Under the pieces are notes generated by a model. The model was not told where the DNA came from and did no database searches. It saw only the letters and a program-made list of their open reading frames with translations. Of a DNA stretch of 64,000 nucleotides, positions 12,646 through 24,255 are shown piece after piece. The translations under genes and the position numbers were made by a program. The stretch is from Annona cherimola (lineage: Eukaryota; Streptophyta; Magnoliopsida; Magnoliales; Annonaceae): contig CM059974.1 in assembly GCA_030490835.1 (NCBI GenBank), positions 3,231,501-3,295,500 of the forward strand. The letters are read 5' to 3'. Positions within the stretch are counted from its first letter, which is position 1, and each line of letters opens with the position of its first letter.

Positions 12646-13329
12646 AAACATGGTACTAAAATACAATTTACACACATATATGGACTATTTTGCCATTATT
12701 CTCCTGATCTGGCCCAATGGACAACTTGGGAGTTTGTTTGAATTGCTGAAATATTCAGCCCCTCAATGGGCGCCGATCTAATTTTGCCACTTGTAAGTGG
12801 GATTTAACTAAATTTTTCTTCACGTGAAATTTGATATTTTTAAAATTTATTTAAATTTAAAATTTTAAAATTTGTCAAATTTCACAGAAAAGGCAATCTA
12901 AATGAAATTTACACAATCATAAAAATATCAAAACTTTTTTAATAATAGTAGCCGTACAAGACCAAAGCCCTTAATTATTTGAGTCTAAAAGAGGATATAC
13001 AAATTTCAAATGCTTAGGTCCAAAAATTCATGTAAAATAGGCCGACATTTTTCGCTGTAGATATGTCATATTGAGAGGCCCGCCATGTTAAGAGTTTGGA
13101 TGATGGAATGTGTGGAGCCAAACAAAAATCCCGATAGGAAGTGAAACAGAGACGTTGATTAGAATTATTTCGTATTATTACTTTTTATGGTATAGAAGCA
13201 AACAAAAGATGGTCATTGAAGCCAGTAGGGCTTAGTTACCTATAGTGTGCTCGAGTATGAGTATAATTGGAAGCGTAGTCTTTGGTGAGGATGAAGGACT
13301 TCGATTGTACGCTATAGGGAGCATGCCGT

Positions 13330-13630
13330 GCGGGCGCATGCATCTATTTTTTTATTTTTTATTTTGAAATTTTTTTACAATATTATTAATCTATGTGTAT
13401 TTAAGATGTGTATAAATTTTTATTATTTTTGAAGTATTTTAGATATTTATTTTGTACTTTTGAAGATCAGTGTCATTTTAGGTAATTTAAAATTACTAAA
13501 ATGCCACTGATTTTCAAAAATAAAAAAAATATCTAAAATATTATAAAAATGGTAAAAATTAATACATAGGTTAAATACACCTAGATTAACAATATTATAA
13601 AAAATTAAAAAAAATTAAAAATAAGTATAT
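13330..13630. mobile_element. Foldback repeat, family of 44,513-44,825
   Basis: Inverted arms TTAATCTATGTGTATTTAAG and GTTAAATACACCTAGATTAAC flank an A/T-rich centre that itself folds (ATTTTTGAAG versus TTCAAAAAT). Outer boundaries are uncertain. Confidence 0.55.
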
Positions 13631-13749
13631 GAGCATAGGATATGAATGCACCAACTTGATTGTAGTATTAGATATTATATTATATAATTTCAATCAAAAA
13701 AAGATGGCCATGGAAAAACAAGTGAAGAACATTTGGAGATATACATCTA

Positions 13750-14027
13750 GGGTGTGTTTAGGAATGGATAAAACTTTTGATAAAATTTTGAAGAGTAAAA
13801 GTTGTCAAATGATGTGATATGATAAGGATAATGATGAGTAGTAAAAAGGATAAAATTAAAATAGATATGTTAGTTGCGTTGATAGTTGTGTAGAAATAAT
13901 TGAAAAGTAGGGTAGTTGTACAGAAAAATGTGAAAAATTGATTAAAAATATGATAATTGTGGATAATGAAAAATTTTAGATTGAAAAGTTTTAACTCGAT
14001 ATTTTCTACTCATGGCCAAACACACCC
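13750..14027 (-). mobile_element. Tourist-like MITE, intact, minus orientation
   Basis: 278 bp with ends GGGTGTGTTTAGG / GGCCAAACACACCC and a 3-bp duplication CTA at 13747-13749 and 14028-14030. The ORF at 13629-13817 runs across its left junction and is not a gene. Confidence 0.82.
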
Positions 14028-14030
14028 CTA

Positions 14031-15444
14031 ATTGTGGCTTCACTAAAGTTTTTGCAATTTTATATTAAAAAAAAAACCAAATATTTTAATATGTCAAAAC
14101 TGCTAAAATTTTGGCTGATCATTTATAAATGCAGAAATTTATCATTTTGGCAATTTAGAAAATATTTTATATAAAAAATATTTTTTAAATTTTATAAGAC
14201 TCCAAATTATCTTCAATTTGTGAAATTGGAAGCCATTGCTCCATCAACCCAAACCACGGGCTGATCACATCTAAAGGCCGAGAGATTTACACGTAGCTCA
14301 CGTTTGAATTTCTAAGCTTGAGGTGATTGAAAATCTTATTCTGGGGGATTCGTGGCCATGAATTAATTAAAGGAACTTTTGGATTTTTTTGACTGGGAAA
14401 GGCTAATAATTAAGCCACGGCCCACGTATAGTGGGCATACTAGCACTATAGGGTAATGATCTAATGCAACCTTCGACGGCCAAGCACTCCTTCGATTTCC
14501 TAATTTGAAAAGTTTTCTCCTTAAATCTAAACCATCTGTAACATATTCGTGTGTATCAATTATGATAATAAAAATCGATTGAATTAAAAATATTATGTTA
14601 TTCTTCATTTTTAAAATTTCAATAATTATATTTTTACTCTTGAAAGATGTTAACTTTTAAGCCATATAATTTTACAATTAAAACGATCTTTAACGTCATA
14701 AATAAATAAATAAATACCTATTAATAAAAATAATAAACAATTTAGATTAAAAATGCTCTTTTTTTTATTCGGCATTAAAGACACTCTTTAAAGCTGAAAA
14801 AGTAAAGAGATGAGTTGTTAGATCATAACCCTCAGCATATATCCTTGGAAGATTATCATGATTTTGACCTAGCGGTTAGATGTTTGTAAACGGAAAGATC
14901 TGAAGTAGGATAGAAAATGGACAACTGACAATTAATGATAGCCCTGAATTGATTAAGATTAGGTTGACAATCACGAAATAAGATAGCCCCGAATTAAAGA
15001 CTGATGCGACATAATAATCACTTTTAACGAATTTATTTTTCTTATATTTTTATATTTATACTGATTATTTTCTCATTGAAAATTTATTGTGCCGGTAACA
15101 TATTCTATTTTATTGGCATTAACACGCATTTGGAATATATATTTCAGCATATCCATCTTGCAAATACATCCTGTCCAAATGCATTCTTCCTTATTTTCGA
15201 TACTTACAATTACATACAATGAACTTGAATTCGCCCAAAACACAACATTCATGCAAAGAAAGGGGTGTAACAATTAAATCGAGAGTCCAAAGTGCACTCT
15301 ATATATAAAACATGTGGTAATTAGAGTGCCTTCCTCCATTAACATTGCCCAAATTAAATAAAACGTCACGTCTGGAGACAAATTTTTTCCATGTTCATTT
15401 AGCCTCCATTAATTCCTTAATTTGGAGTACATAAAACACAATGT
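14031..15444. other. Intergenic, no gene seen
   Basis: A/T-rich, with ORFs under 90 codons and no recognised motif. A poly-T tract occurs near 14,760. Confidence 0.55.
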
Positions 15445-15879
15445 CTATTTTCCTGCAAAAATAAAGTCTGATTTTCTTCTTGCCCAAGAAAAATGTGAAA
15501 AATCGTAGTTATAGCCCACCATGCCTCTTATCTTCTTTGTCTTTCCTAGTGACTTACTAGTGGGAAGGTCACATGAAAGTGCCCATTGACATTTATTTTG
15601 GCATTTTGTCTTCTTGTTCATGTTATTCAAGAGACATGGCAATCTCTCCAACCATTCATTGACCCATAAGAAAAGAAATGTCACCACCAAATCCTCTTCA
15701 TCTCCTGCATATCCCATTGCCAGAATATTTGCTACCTTTGGGTGGCCCCACAACACAGCTTTTGGACATATGCCACTAATCTTTTCTTTGCCTGAGCAAT
15801 TATGGCGATACACATGCGGATTTGCCAATAACCATTTGATGGTGATCTGACCGATGGATGTTACAATGTGATGGACCAA
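15445..15879 (-). CDS. Unrecognised 144-codon ORF, doubtful
   Basis: An open frame starts MVHHIVTSIGQITIKW and contains WVNEWLERLPCLLNN. It sits in a patch less A/T-rich than its surroundings (15.44-15.88 kb). I recognise no family, signal peptide or catalytic motif, and see no splice-linked neighbour. It could be a decayed gene fragment or chance. Confidence 0.2.
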   Translation of the reverse strand: MVHHIVTSIGQITIKWLLANPHVYRHNCSGKEKISGICPKAVLWGHPKVANILAMGYAGDEEDLVVTFLFLWVNEWLERLPCLLNNMNKKTKCQNKCQWALSCDLPTSKSLGKTKKIRGMVGYNYDFSHFSWARRKSDFIFAGK

Positions 15880-18210
15880 TGGAGCATCCTCCGATTGTGT
15901 GGTGAGATTTTGTTTGGGTTGTGTTTTATTCAGTAAAGTAAATGTAGAAGAGAAAGGTATATCACATTAAGAGGTATAAAAGAGGAGATGACGATATTCG
16001 CAGTAATAACATCAAAAGTAATTTACTTATTAATAGTTAATTTCTAGCTACTACATAAGGTCACTTATAAATTAGGCAATTTATAAGTAACTATAAAAAA
16101 TATATTTTTATATTAAATTTTTGTTAATATTTTAAACACTTGCAATGCTTATTTTGATCTTCCACCTTGAGAAATTTAACATTTTTTAAATTTACTTGAT
16201 ATTTTATTTTTTGAAAATCAATAAAAAGGGAGAGGATACAAGTGCATGCACACTTGTCCACTCTCTATTTATTGATTTTCAAAAATAAAAATAAATAAAT
16301 TTTCGAAAGTTGTCAAACTTCAATGGGTGGAAGATCATAGGGGGCCTACAGGTTTATTTAAAAGTCTTCAAAAATTTTTTTTTACTGTTGCTCGTAAATG
16401 GCTGGATTCAAGGGTGCCCATATAAGAACCGGGCCCATAATAATTGCTGTATCCATTTTGAGAAAAGCCAAGTGCCATCTAGTATTTAGAAAGTTGAATA
16501 ATACACACTACAATAAATGGTGTGTATTTTTAATAATCATGGAAGTGGGAAAAATAGATAGGGTTACATGAAACCGTGGCTTCCAAGACTCATCTAGAAA
16601 TAGATTTACTAACTTGATTAGTCATTTGATAACAGAATAAGCCCATTAATACCAGTCATTTTATGACAGAATTAGCCCATTAATATCAGAGCTAAATCCA
16701 AGTCCAAAACTCAGGCTTGTTTACTTACTGTATGCGTTCACTTTTCTCACCTAAAATACAAGGGTGAGTTTAGGCTCTTTAACTTGGCTAGCTAGTCATT
16801 CTGCATCATCACCTTTCAACAAAATCACCATCATCGTAGGGTGGACAGTGACTGAAGGTAGGCACCTCTTATATGGTGCTCGATAGGGTGGGTGAGTTAT
16901 CCTGTCGGCGTTGAGGGTTGTGCAGAGGCCCTCGGCTGCATTAGATTATGATGCTGCTGAAGAACTTTTGGTTCTTTGGTGTGACCAACATCTCCCCCAT
17001 CTTTTCTTTCCACAGGCACAATGATTTTCATTGGACTATGCTCAACGTTTTGGTGACTAATGGTGCACATGTTACACAATGCAAGCCTGTTCTTGTTACT
17101 GTTTTTAACAATTCTCCACATATGGGTGACCTCTTTTATTATTAAAATTTTCAAAATTTTCAGCATTTGAGCAAATTAATTTGGGTAACTTTCAGCTTTG
17201 CACATGATATTCTATCCGGAAAAAAAAAAAAAAAAAAAAAAACACTACCCGGGGCCCCACTTAACTTATTTTGAAGGCTTTTACAGTATTCCCTCCATTA
17301 ACTTTTCTATTTACAATTTATCCCAAAAATCTTAATTTTGCAAATAAGATATACGTCAAATCGAGCCTTCGAAAATAATAAAAGTTGGTTCCTATATGAT
17401 TCACACGTAAATTTTCAATTTCTAAAAAAACTATATAAAAAAAAAATTAAGAGGGGTTTTAGACCAGTCAGAAATGCAATGAACATTTCACTTTTATCTG
17501 TCCTAAAAAGTACTAGCACCACCGACCTTTTTTACTGTCTGAATCATTTCCACGCATTCATCTTAGCCTCCTGCTAGGTTTATAATCCAGTGAAATGGGT
17601 CGATAACTAGGTAAGTAACAACCTCATGGATTTTGCACTTTCAATTTTTATATTTAATTTTTATGTGGCCCACTTTTCATGTACGGGGAAAGTTGAATGG
17701 GTGTACAATTCTAATGTCTGAAATTTCGTAAGAAATATTACAATAATCCCAAATTGATAAATATTGATATATGAAATACACATGGCTTGCATAAAATGGG
17801 GGAAGGAAACGAAAAAAAAAAATCGAAAATGCAAAATACATGAGGCTGTTACCCACCTAAGCAACAACCCATTGTACAATATTATAATATTTTCTTCTAT
17901 TCCTTAATTCACATTTCCAAATTCCAATTAACGATTCTATAATTCTTGTATTTTTTTTTTCTCCCAATCTGACATTCCGGAACACCCAGTAAGGATTCAT
18001 CATATACGCTTATCACAATGTAAACTAGAAACACCTACATAATTAGAAAACCAGGCCTTTTTCAAGGAAAAACCAAAAAAACAATAACTACAGGAACAAC
18101 CAAAATCTCATTCAAAAGTCAAAACAGTATAGCTACCAGCCATCAACTGAGAAGATTACTCACAATCTCAGTGACAGAGAACTATTGCGAGAATAAGTGA
18201 AGTTTATTCA
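15880..18210. other. Intergenic, no gene seen
   Basis: Includes an inverted A/T pair around 16,200 and 16,290 (TTGAAAATCAATAAA versus its complement) and a poly-A run at 17,220-17,242. Small ORFs near 16.9-17.2 kb on both strands show no conserved motif. Confidence 0.55.
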
Positions 18211-18214
18211 ATTG

Positions 18215-20415
18215 TTGACGTCATTCATGGAATGCATGCTTCTCCTAGCTCCCTTTGCCCCTTTCTTTGAGCACAGGGATCCTTCAAATGCACACCACAT
18301 TATGTAACCTATGGCATTCGATTCAATGTAATCTAAGTACCAAAAAACAAAAGGGGGTGGCAAAGGCAGGCCCCAAAGACTCCTGGCAGATGCAACAGGC
18401 ACCCAAAAATTGCATTTGCGGAAGACATTTCCATTAACAAACACGCTGGGAGAAAATGGAAATGAGGATCACATGCCTAGTTATTCCCATGCAACTGCTG
18501 GCTCACGCTCCACCAACTTTGGGCATTACCCATGCAGGAATCTTCTTGTACCAATCCTTCAAACTATGTTTGGAAGGCCAATTTCATTAAACATACTCCC
18601 CATGGACCACAACCAAAAACTGGTCCACTCCACTGAAGTGGGTGACGGTTGTTCATTCCCTGGACATGACCAGCGCCACGTTTGGTAACGTAGGAGTGTG
18701 GGAAGCATGGTTTTCCCATGGGATTTGGTTTTCCAAAGCCAATTGTTGTTCTATCAATCACACTATTTTTCTCACTTTTACCCCTACATTCCAATTATTT
18801 TCCCTATCAACTACATACATCAAACTTATTTATTCCAACTATACTTCTATCATTTCTTATCAATCACACATTTCTCATAATATTCTCTTTTTCATTTCCC
18901 ATAATTTCCCACAATCCCACGATTTTACGCATTACCAAACGTCTCCCAAGAAAAGTAAGGCTTTTTCACACCCTTGAATGCAGTAGGACCAAATGTTGCG
19001 TAAAGGCTCTTCCACTCTAGCTAGAGCCTAAAAGATGGTTGCGCGGAATGCAAATCTTTGAAAAGGAGGGATGCCATGTCATACTTAATCACATAAATGG
19101 TACGAGTATTTAGGAACCCTTTGCTGCCAAAGTACACCGCCACAATCAAACTTCAACAAATCCTCAAGGAAAATTCATGGACAAATTGTTTCCTAGAATA
19201 CTTTGAAATTTTCTATGCTATCAGACCTCTAATAAATTTCCACCAACCAACTTCAGATATGTAATATTGGTCCATCATGAATCTAAACTAGGAATCATGA
19301 TTTAGGTAGATCGATTACAATGTGCTGTAGGTGATATCACATTGTCAATGTAATTTTGAATCAACAGTACATGATCCTTCACAATCTGCAAGAAATCATT
19401 TGCAAATCTGTCAAGGTAATCACAGAAAAGCAGGGAATTTGCATATAAACACAATGCAGAAGGCAACCCAGCTAAAAATGAATGCATACGACCTCATATG
19501 ATTTCAAAATAGGGTGGGAGTTCTCCAACCAGGCGACCGTAGCATTCAGTTCACATCGACACCAATCCAATGGTCCAAGACCAATTCCATTCCAATGAGC
19601 AGTCCAAACAAACAATGAAAAAGCCCATGGTTCACCTTCACCTTCTGTCTTTTCCATCAAGTTCATTTTCTTCTAGTATCCCAAAAAGCTATCACGGTGG
19701 GACAATTATTTTTTTTAATTCAATTTCTTGTATGGTCCACAGACATTTCAATAAACACCAACAAAGATACTGAACTACAGAAAGTATGTGGTTTGGTTAT
19801 GCAAGAAAAAAACATCAAGTATCTATCATGGTAACTGTACAGATATCAGTAAATGGTCTTGGTATAATAAATTATGCTCTACAAACAAATGCACTAATCG
19901 ATACCAGAAGTGGTAATATGTGAACCAATATGACCAAGAAACTATGGCAGCAATACATAACCACCATGATAAGTGATCAGGAATGAAAATACCATGTCTC
20001 CAATCAAAAAGAAAATTTTTTTAAAAAAATGAAGATGATAAGCATCTAAAGGTAACATCCAGAGAACTTTCTCTAATGCTGCTTAATTCATAAAATGAAA
20101 ACAATAACTATTCATCCTAAGATTGGTCCTGTTGTCATAAATAAAATATTCGCTGTAAGCAACTTTTTCTTTTCTTAACTCTTGAAGATGCAAGTCACGA
20201 ACGCTACAAAACATAAAGATGATATTCTTACGCAAGTAGGATCCAACAAGATCTAGAGAAGTTGACACAATGTTTATGAACTTGATGGAAGGTTCTATTA
20301 CGTTGAATAGCTAAAGTTAGTAAACTCTGCTTGTCTGGTTGGAAAATAAAACATATAAAGACCACTTTGGATAATTGTTCTTAAAATCCAGAATTTTGTA
20401 GTCTTATCACATTCC
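18215..20415 (-). pseudogene. Partial, decayed copy of the MSC-domain gene at 24,256-29,034
   Basis: Collinear with 24.3-26.1 kb across exons 7-9, their introns and part of intron 6, so it arose by DNA-level duplication rather than retroposition. The exon 9-like block (about 18,221-18,291) keeps VEGSL.SKKG.KG but its acceptor reads CAT instead of CAG. The exon 8-like block (about 18,487-18,573) keeps VQEDS, then shifts frame, and its donor reads GC instead of GT. The exon 7-like block (about 19,600-19,675) keeps EGEGEPW and then diverges at an insertion or replacement. No upstream exons exist here. It ends about 250 bp before the maMYB stop codon. Confidence 0.85.
18678..18942. mobile_element. 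MITE with ACGTTTGGTAA ends, inserted in the pseudogene
   Basis: 265 bp beginning ACGTTTGGTAACG and ending GCATTACCAAACGT. The parental intron at about 24,930-24,950 lacks it: the flanks TTGTT...TGGACA and AAGAAAA...GGCTTTT are nearly adjacent there. The insertion is therefore probably younger than the duplication. The pyrimidine-rich interior is unlike the GGGTGTGTTTGG family. I could not settle its target duplication. Confidence 0.65.
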
Positions 20416-20668
20416 AGAAATCCATTGGCACCGACATGTACGCAAACATTTATTAATGTAGGATGCAATCGGTGGGATCAAAGATAATGAATTAATTATC
20501 ATCAGAAAAAAGATAATGAATTAATAAATAATTAGCCAAAACTGGTGGAAATAACCTAAAATACGAACAATTAGAGTTACATAATGCCGAAATTGAAAAG
20601 CAAGAACTAACCCACCTCAGCCGTCTAAAATGAGTAATCCCTAAAAAATATAATAAAAAACCATCTTC

Positions 20669-21634
20669 CTAATTGTCCGAGGCTTTTGTGCTGCGAAAAT
20701 CCCTTTTCAGCTCGGTGACTCTCTTCATGCAGAGCGCCTTGGATTTGCCTGGAACCGCAGCTGCGATCTTCTCCCACCTCATGCTCGCATCCTTCGGAAA
20801 TGCCTTCAGCGCATTCAGCAGTGCCAAGTCTTCCGCAGTGCTCCATTCCAAGTTCTCCTTCTTCGATTCTCCCACGTCCGTCGGCGCTTGGGAGGACGAC
20901 GGCAATCCGTCTCCGTCGCCGCCTTCCGACCGCTTGCTCAGCGGCTTCCTCTGCTTCAAGAACTGCGCGAATGGATCACCGGCAGCGGCTCCCGATCTTT
21001 TATCGGCCAGCGATTTCGCCATTCGGATCACGCTCTCCAGCCCGTGCCGCCCTCGGAAGGCCACTGCGATCGCCTCCCATCGCCGAGGGGCCCCCACCGG
21101 ATGCTTTGCCATCTGCTTCTTCAGGAGATCGAGATCGGCCTCGTCCCATTCCTTCTCCTCCTCTTCGATCCTCGTCCCCGCCGTCGCGTTCTCGCCATTG
21201 CTGCTGCGTGCTAAAATTTCGGTCTTTAGATTCTCCGGAGAGATGATTGGATCTTCCGTTCGTTGCGGCGAGGCTTTCAACCTCCGATTGGTGATCTTCT
21301 TCTTGGACTCTTCCGCGGGCGTGGGATCAGGATGGGGGAGCGGGTGGAGGGGCTCGCCGACGCCGACGCGAATATCTCCGCCGGTGGAGGAAATGGGAGC
21401 GAACGGGCCGAGGATGAGGGAGATGGAGAGCCAGAGGAGGAGGAATTGGAGGGTTTGGAATTGGGAGAGGGGGGAGAAGAAGCAGAGGAAGATGAGGAGA
21501 GATGAAATGGAGATGCTGAATAGGATTATGGTTTTGCTGGGTCTTTGGGCTTCTTCTAGGGTTTGGATTGGAGAGGAAGATGTGCGGGATTGGAAGAGGA
21601 ATCTGGGTCGCGCTTCCTCGTCCAGAAACTCCAT
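20669..21634 (-). CDS. maMYB: Membrane-anchored MYB/SANT protein (maMYB), 321 aa
   Basis: Single-exon gene. I chose the start MEFLDEEARPRFLFQSR (21,634) over an in-frame Met 12 codons upstream because maMYB proteins begin this way. Residues about 33-78 form two hydrophobic segments (TIILFSISISSLLIFLCFF, then LQFLLLWLSISLILGPF), consistent with a membrane anchor. Two SANT/MYB-like repeats follow, EWDEADLDLLKKQMAKHP...RRWEAIA and EWSTAEDLALLNALKAFP...MRWEKIA. In Arabidopsis, maMYB is an ER-membrane MYB linked to root-hair growth (family knowledge). The coding DNA is much richer in G/C than its surroundings, which explains several long ORFs on the opposite strand. Its 3' end nearly abuts the pseudogene. 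Confidence 0.92.
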   Translation of the reverse strand: MEFLDEEARPRFLFQSRTSSSPIQTLEEAQRPSKTIILFSISISSLLIFLCFFSPLSQFQTLQFLLLWLSISLILGPFAPISSTGGDIRVGVGEPLHPLPHPDPTPAEESKKKITNRRLKASPQRTEDPIISPENLKTEILARSSNGENATAGTRIEEEEKEWDEADLDLLKKQMAKHPVGAPRRWEAIAVAFRGRHGLESVIRMAKSLADKRSGAAAGDPFAQFLKQRKPLSKRSEGGDGDGLPSSSQAPTDVGESKKENLEWSTAEDLALLNALKAFPKDASMRWEKIAAAVPGKSKALCMKRVTELKRDFRSTKASDN

Positions 21635-21991
21635 GGCCGAGTAAGGATGCGAATGGCAGAGACGCTGCAACGCCCTGCCACCGAGACAGGGAGACTACAA
21701 AATACTCCCACCTAAAATTCGGGTAGCCACCGACGTGCCTACTGGGGCAGCCGTGACGGACCGAGCAAAGGCTCAGTTGGCCCGACTGCCCCTGTACCAC
21801 ATTTATGTCCACATATTTCGAAAAATGGGTTATAATTTAAAATAATCCTCTATTTTGAGTCAGTACTTCTATCAGTACTAAATAAATTTAATGGTATGAT
21901 ATATACTTAGAACATGATTTTATTTTATAATTCACTTATGTCTCTTATCAAAATAAATTTTTAATTATAACTATTTAATATTTTAAATTAA

Positions 21992-22233
21992 GGTTGTGTT
22001 TGGAAAGTGATAAATTTTTTGAACAAAAAACTTTAAATTAGAAAAAAATAATATAATATGATCGGAGTAATAAAGAGTAGTAAGGATAATAATGTTAAAA
22101 TAAATAAGTTAATTGTATGAATAGTTGTATAGAAATAATCATACACGAAGATGTAAAATAATGATTAAAAAATATAACAATTATGAAGAGTGGAAAGTTT
22201 AGTTTGAAAATTTTTTGTGTTAATCAAACATCC
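21992..22233 (-). mobile_element. Tourist-like MITE with TAA duplication
   Basis: 242 bp with ends GGTTGTGTTTGG / AATCAAACATCC and TAA at 21,989-21,991 and 22,234-22,236. It lies about 360 bp upstream of the maMYB start. Confidence 0.75.
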
Positions 22234-22236
22234 TAA

Positions 22237-23640
22237 ATGTAATTAGTGGCTTAGATTTATTAAAATATTAAAGTTACAGTAAGGTCAAAAGTTTGTTGGA
22301 TCATGATTATTTTTTTAAATGATAAGCCTTTAGATGGATGGATAGGCATATGCGGAAGATGAGCGACTGCTCTCAGAAGTTTGCAAAAGTCTATGAATTT
22401 GTATAATGCAGAGATCTGGGTGTATTTCTACTCAAAAAATATGTAGCATGTGTAGATCTGCCTGTTTTGTATTATAGTACCGTAAAGAAAACCATATTTC
22501 ATGAAGACTACCTTTTGAATGTTAATATTCAATTAAACTGAGTCCTAAAATTCTCATCGAATTTATGCAATAAAAAAAAAAATTAATATACAAACTGCAT
22601 TTACTAATGCAAAATTGATACATATAGAACCGTAGAAAAGTATATTTAATATTAATTAATTGTCGTACTGAAATTGAATATGTGCGCCCCCCATGGGTGT
22701 CTGTAGATGTAATGCATGAGCTAACTGGAGTGAGGCCATCTACGAAGCCTTTTGCCTAACACAAAAAGGTTCGTTTGGTCACACATTTCAGGAAAAAACA
22801 CAGTTTTCTAATAAATCTCTGCTTTTATCGATTGTCTTGTTTAGCTGAAATGATTGTTTTTATATGATTCTGGCACCCACAAAGCTTACAAAATCGTCAT
22901 TTGTCTGAAAGCTTTTAATAATTACCTATATTTTCAAACCATTACGCCCTTATCTTTTGGTGGAAAAGATGGCCAAATTGAAATGGAATAGGATGACAAT
23001 GACAACATTATGTTCGTGAGCTTTGCTTCTGTACAACTAAGTTACATGGTGTTCTCATGTATTCACGTTAATTTTTAAGCTATTGATGATTGAATTAAAC
23101 TCCAATTTATTATATTTAACATCACTTGTTTATTTAGGAGACTAAGTTTCGTCCAAATTAAGTATTTGCCTATGTTATATTTGCTCAAAAATATCTATAT
23201 TCATGTATAAATTATAAAAAATGTTAATATCCATTCATACATATTAAAATATAATAATACTTTATAAAATCATTTATCCACATAATAGTAATTTTGTAAA
23301 TGATTTGAATGTTGAAAGATTATTTTAAAATTTATATTTTAACATTAAATCATTTTATTACGTTCATGTTAACATTTATAGATGAGACCCATATACAGTA
23401 AAAATTAAAAAATAAAACAATTTTTAAGATACTATAATGATGTTAAATACAATAAATGAAATAAATTTTCTATCAACTATCAAAATTTTAAAAATAGAGA
23501 GAGTTACATAGATAAGGAGTTTCATAAGCGAGACACATATTAGTCATAAAGTGAACGAAGTCATTAAGTAATTATGAAAAAATAGAATAATAATGAAGAT
23601 TATACGTCAAATTAAACGTTATTAAATGATTTTTTCTAAG
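22237..23640. other. Intergenic, no gene seen
   Basis: A/T-rich with dense stops. No element with clear ends was found. Confidence 0.6.
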
Positions 23641-23649
23641 CAAATCAAT

Positions 23650-23830
23650 TCCCTTAGCGCATGGTGGGCATATTTGCCTATGGTGGAGAGTTCAAACCTC
23701 CCCACCCACAGTCCCCTTGGAGGTTTTAATTTCCCTCCAATTATGGGGATATGTAGGAATTTTTCTCTATGTTGTGAGAATTTATAATGTACTTAATAAT
23801 ATCTGTTGTCCTCTTATATATAAGATATCA
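23650..23830 (+). mobile_element. SINE-like element candidate
   Basis: TTAGCGCATGGTGGGC (A-box-like) is followed about 30 bp later by GAGTTCAAACCTCC (B-box-like, near the tRNA GGTTCGAA consensus). A short body and an A/T-rich 3' end follow (TATATATAAGATATCAAAAA). This is the best of three SINE-like patches in the window. No duplication was confirmed. Confidence 0.45.
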
Positions 23831-24255
23831 AAAAAAAATTCCCTTGGCTATTGTTAATTTTATCCGCTTTACCTTTCAAAAAAATTTATCCACTTTACCG
23901 CTTAAAGCAATTCAACCCAAGTATCTTATCCTCTTCCATTCCTTACATCATATTCAAGTTCCACTTGAACACTTAGAAGTTCGACAAAATTTACAAAACA
24001 AACAAGCAATATAATGCTCAGATTCTATAATTTTTGTACCAGACTGGGTTACTCAATTTTTGCTCCCAAATAAGTGGGTAACATGAACGTCTGTCTTCAC
24101 TTGAGACACTCAGTGAGGACTAACCACGTATACTGATCAGAATGGAAACTAGAGATACATGTCATGCATCACTAATACAACAAGCTCTTTATAACAAGGG
24201 AAAAGGGCATATAAATAAGTGAGATCTCATTCCAACAGCCATTACCGAACAGCTA

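Noticed and set aside
20673..21644. 323-codon plus-strand ORF opposite maMYB
   Set aside because: It is the complement of the G/C-rich maMYB exon, has a low-complexity Ser/Arg composition and no domain; the minus frame has two SANT repeats and a membrane anchor.
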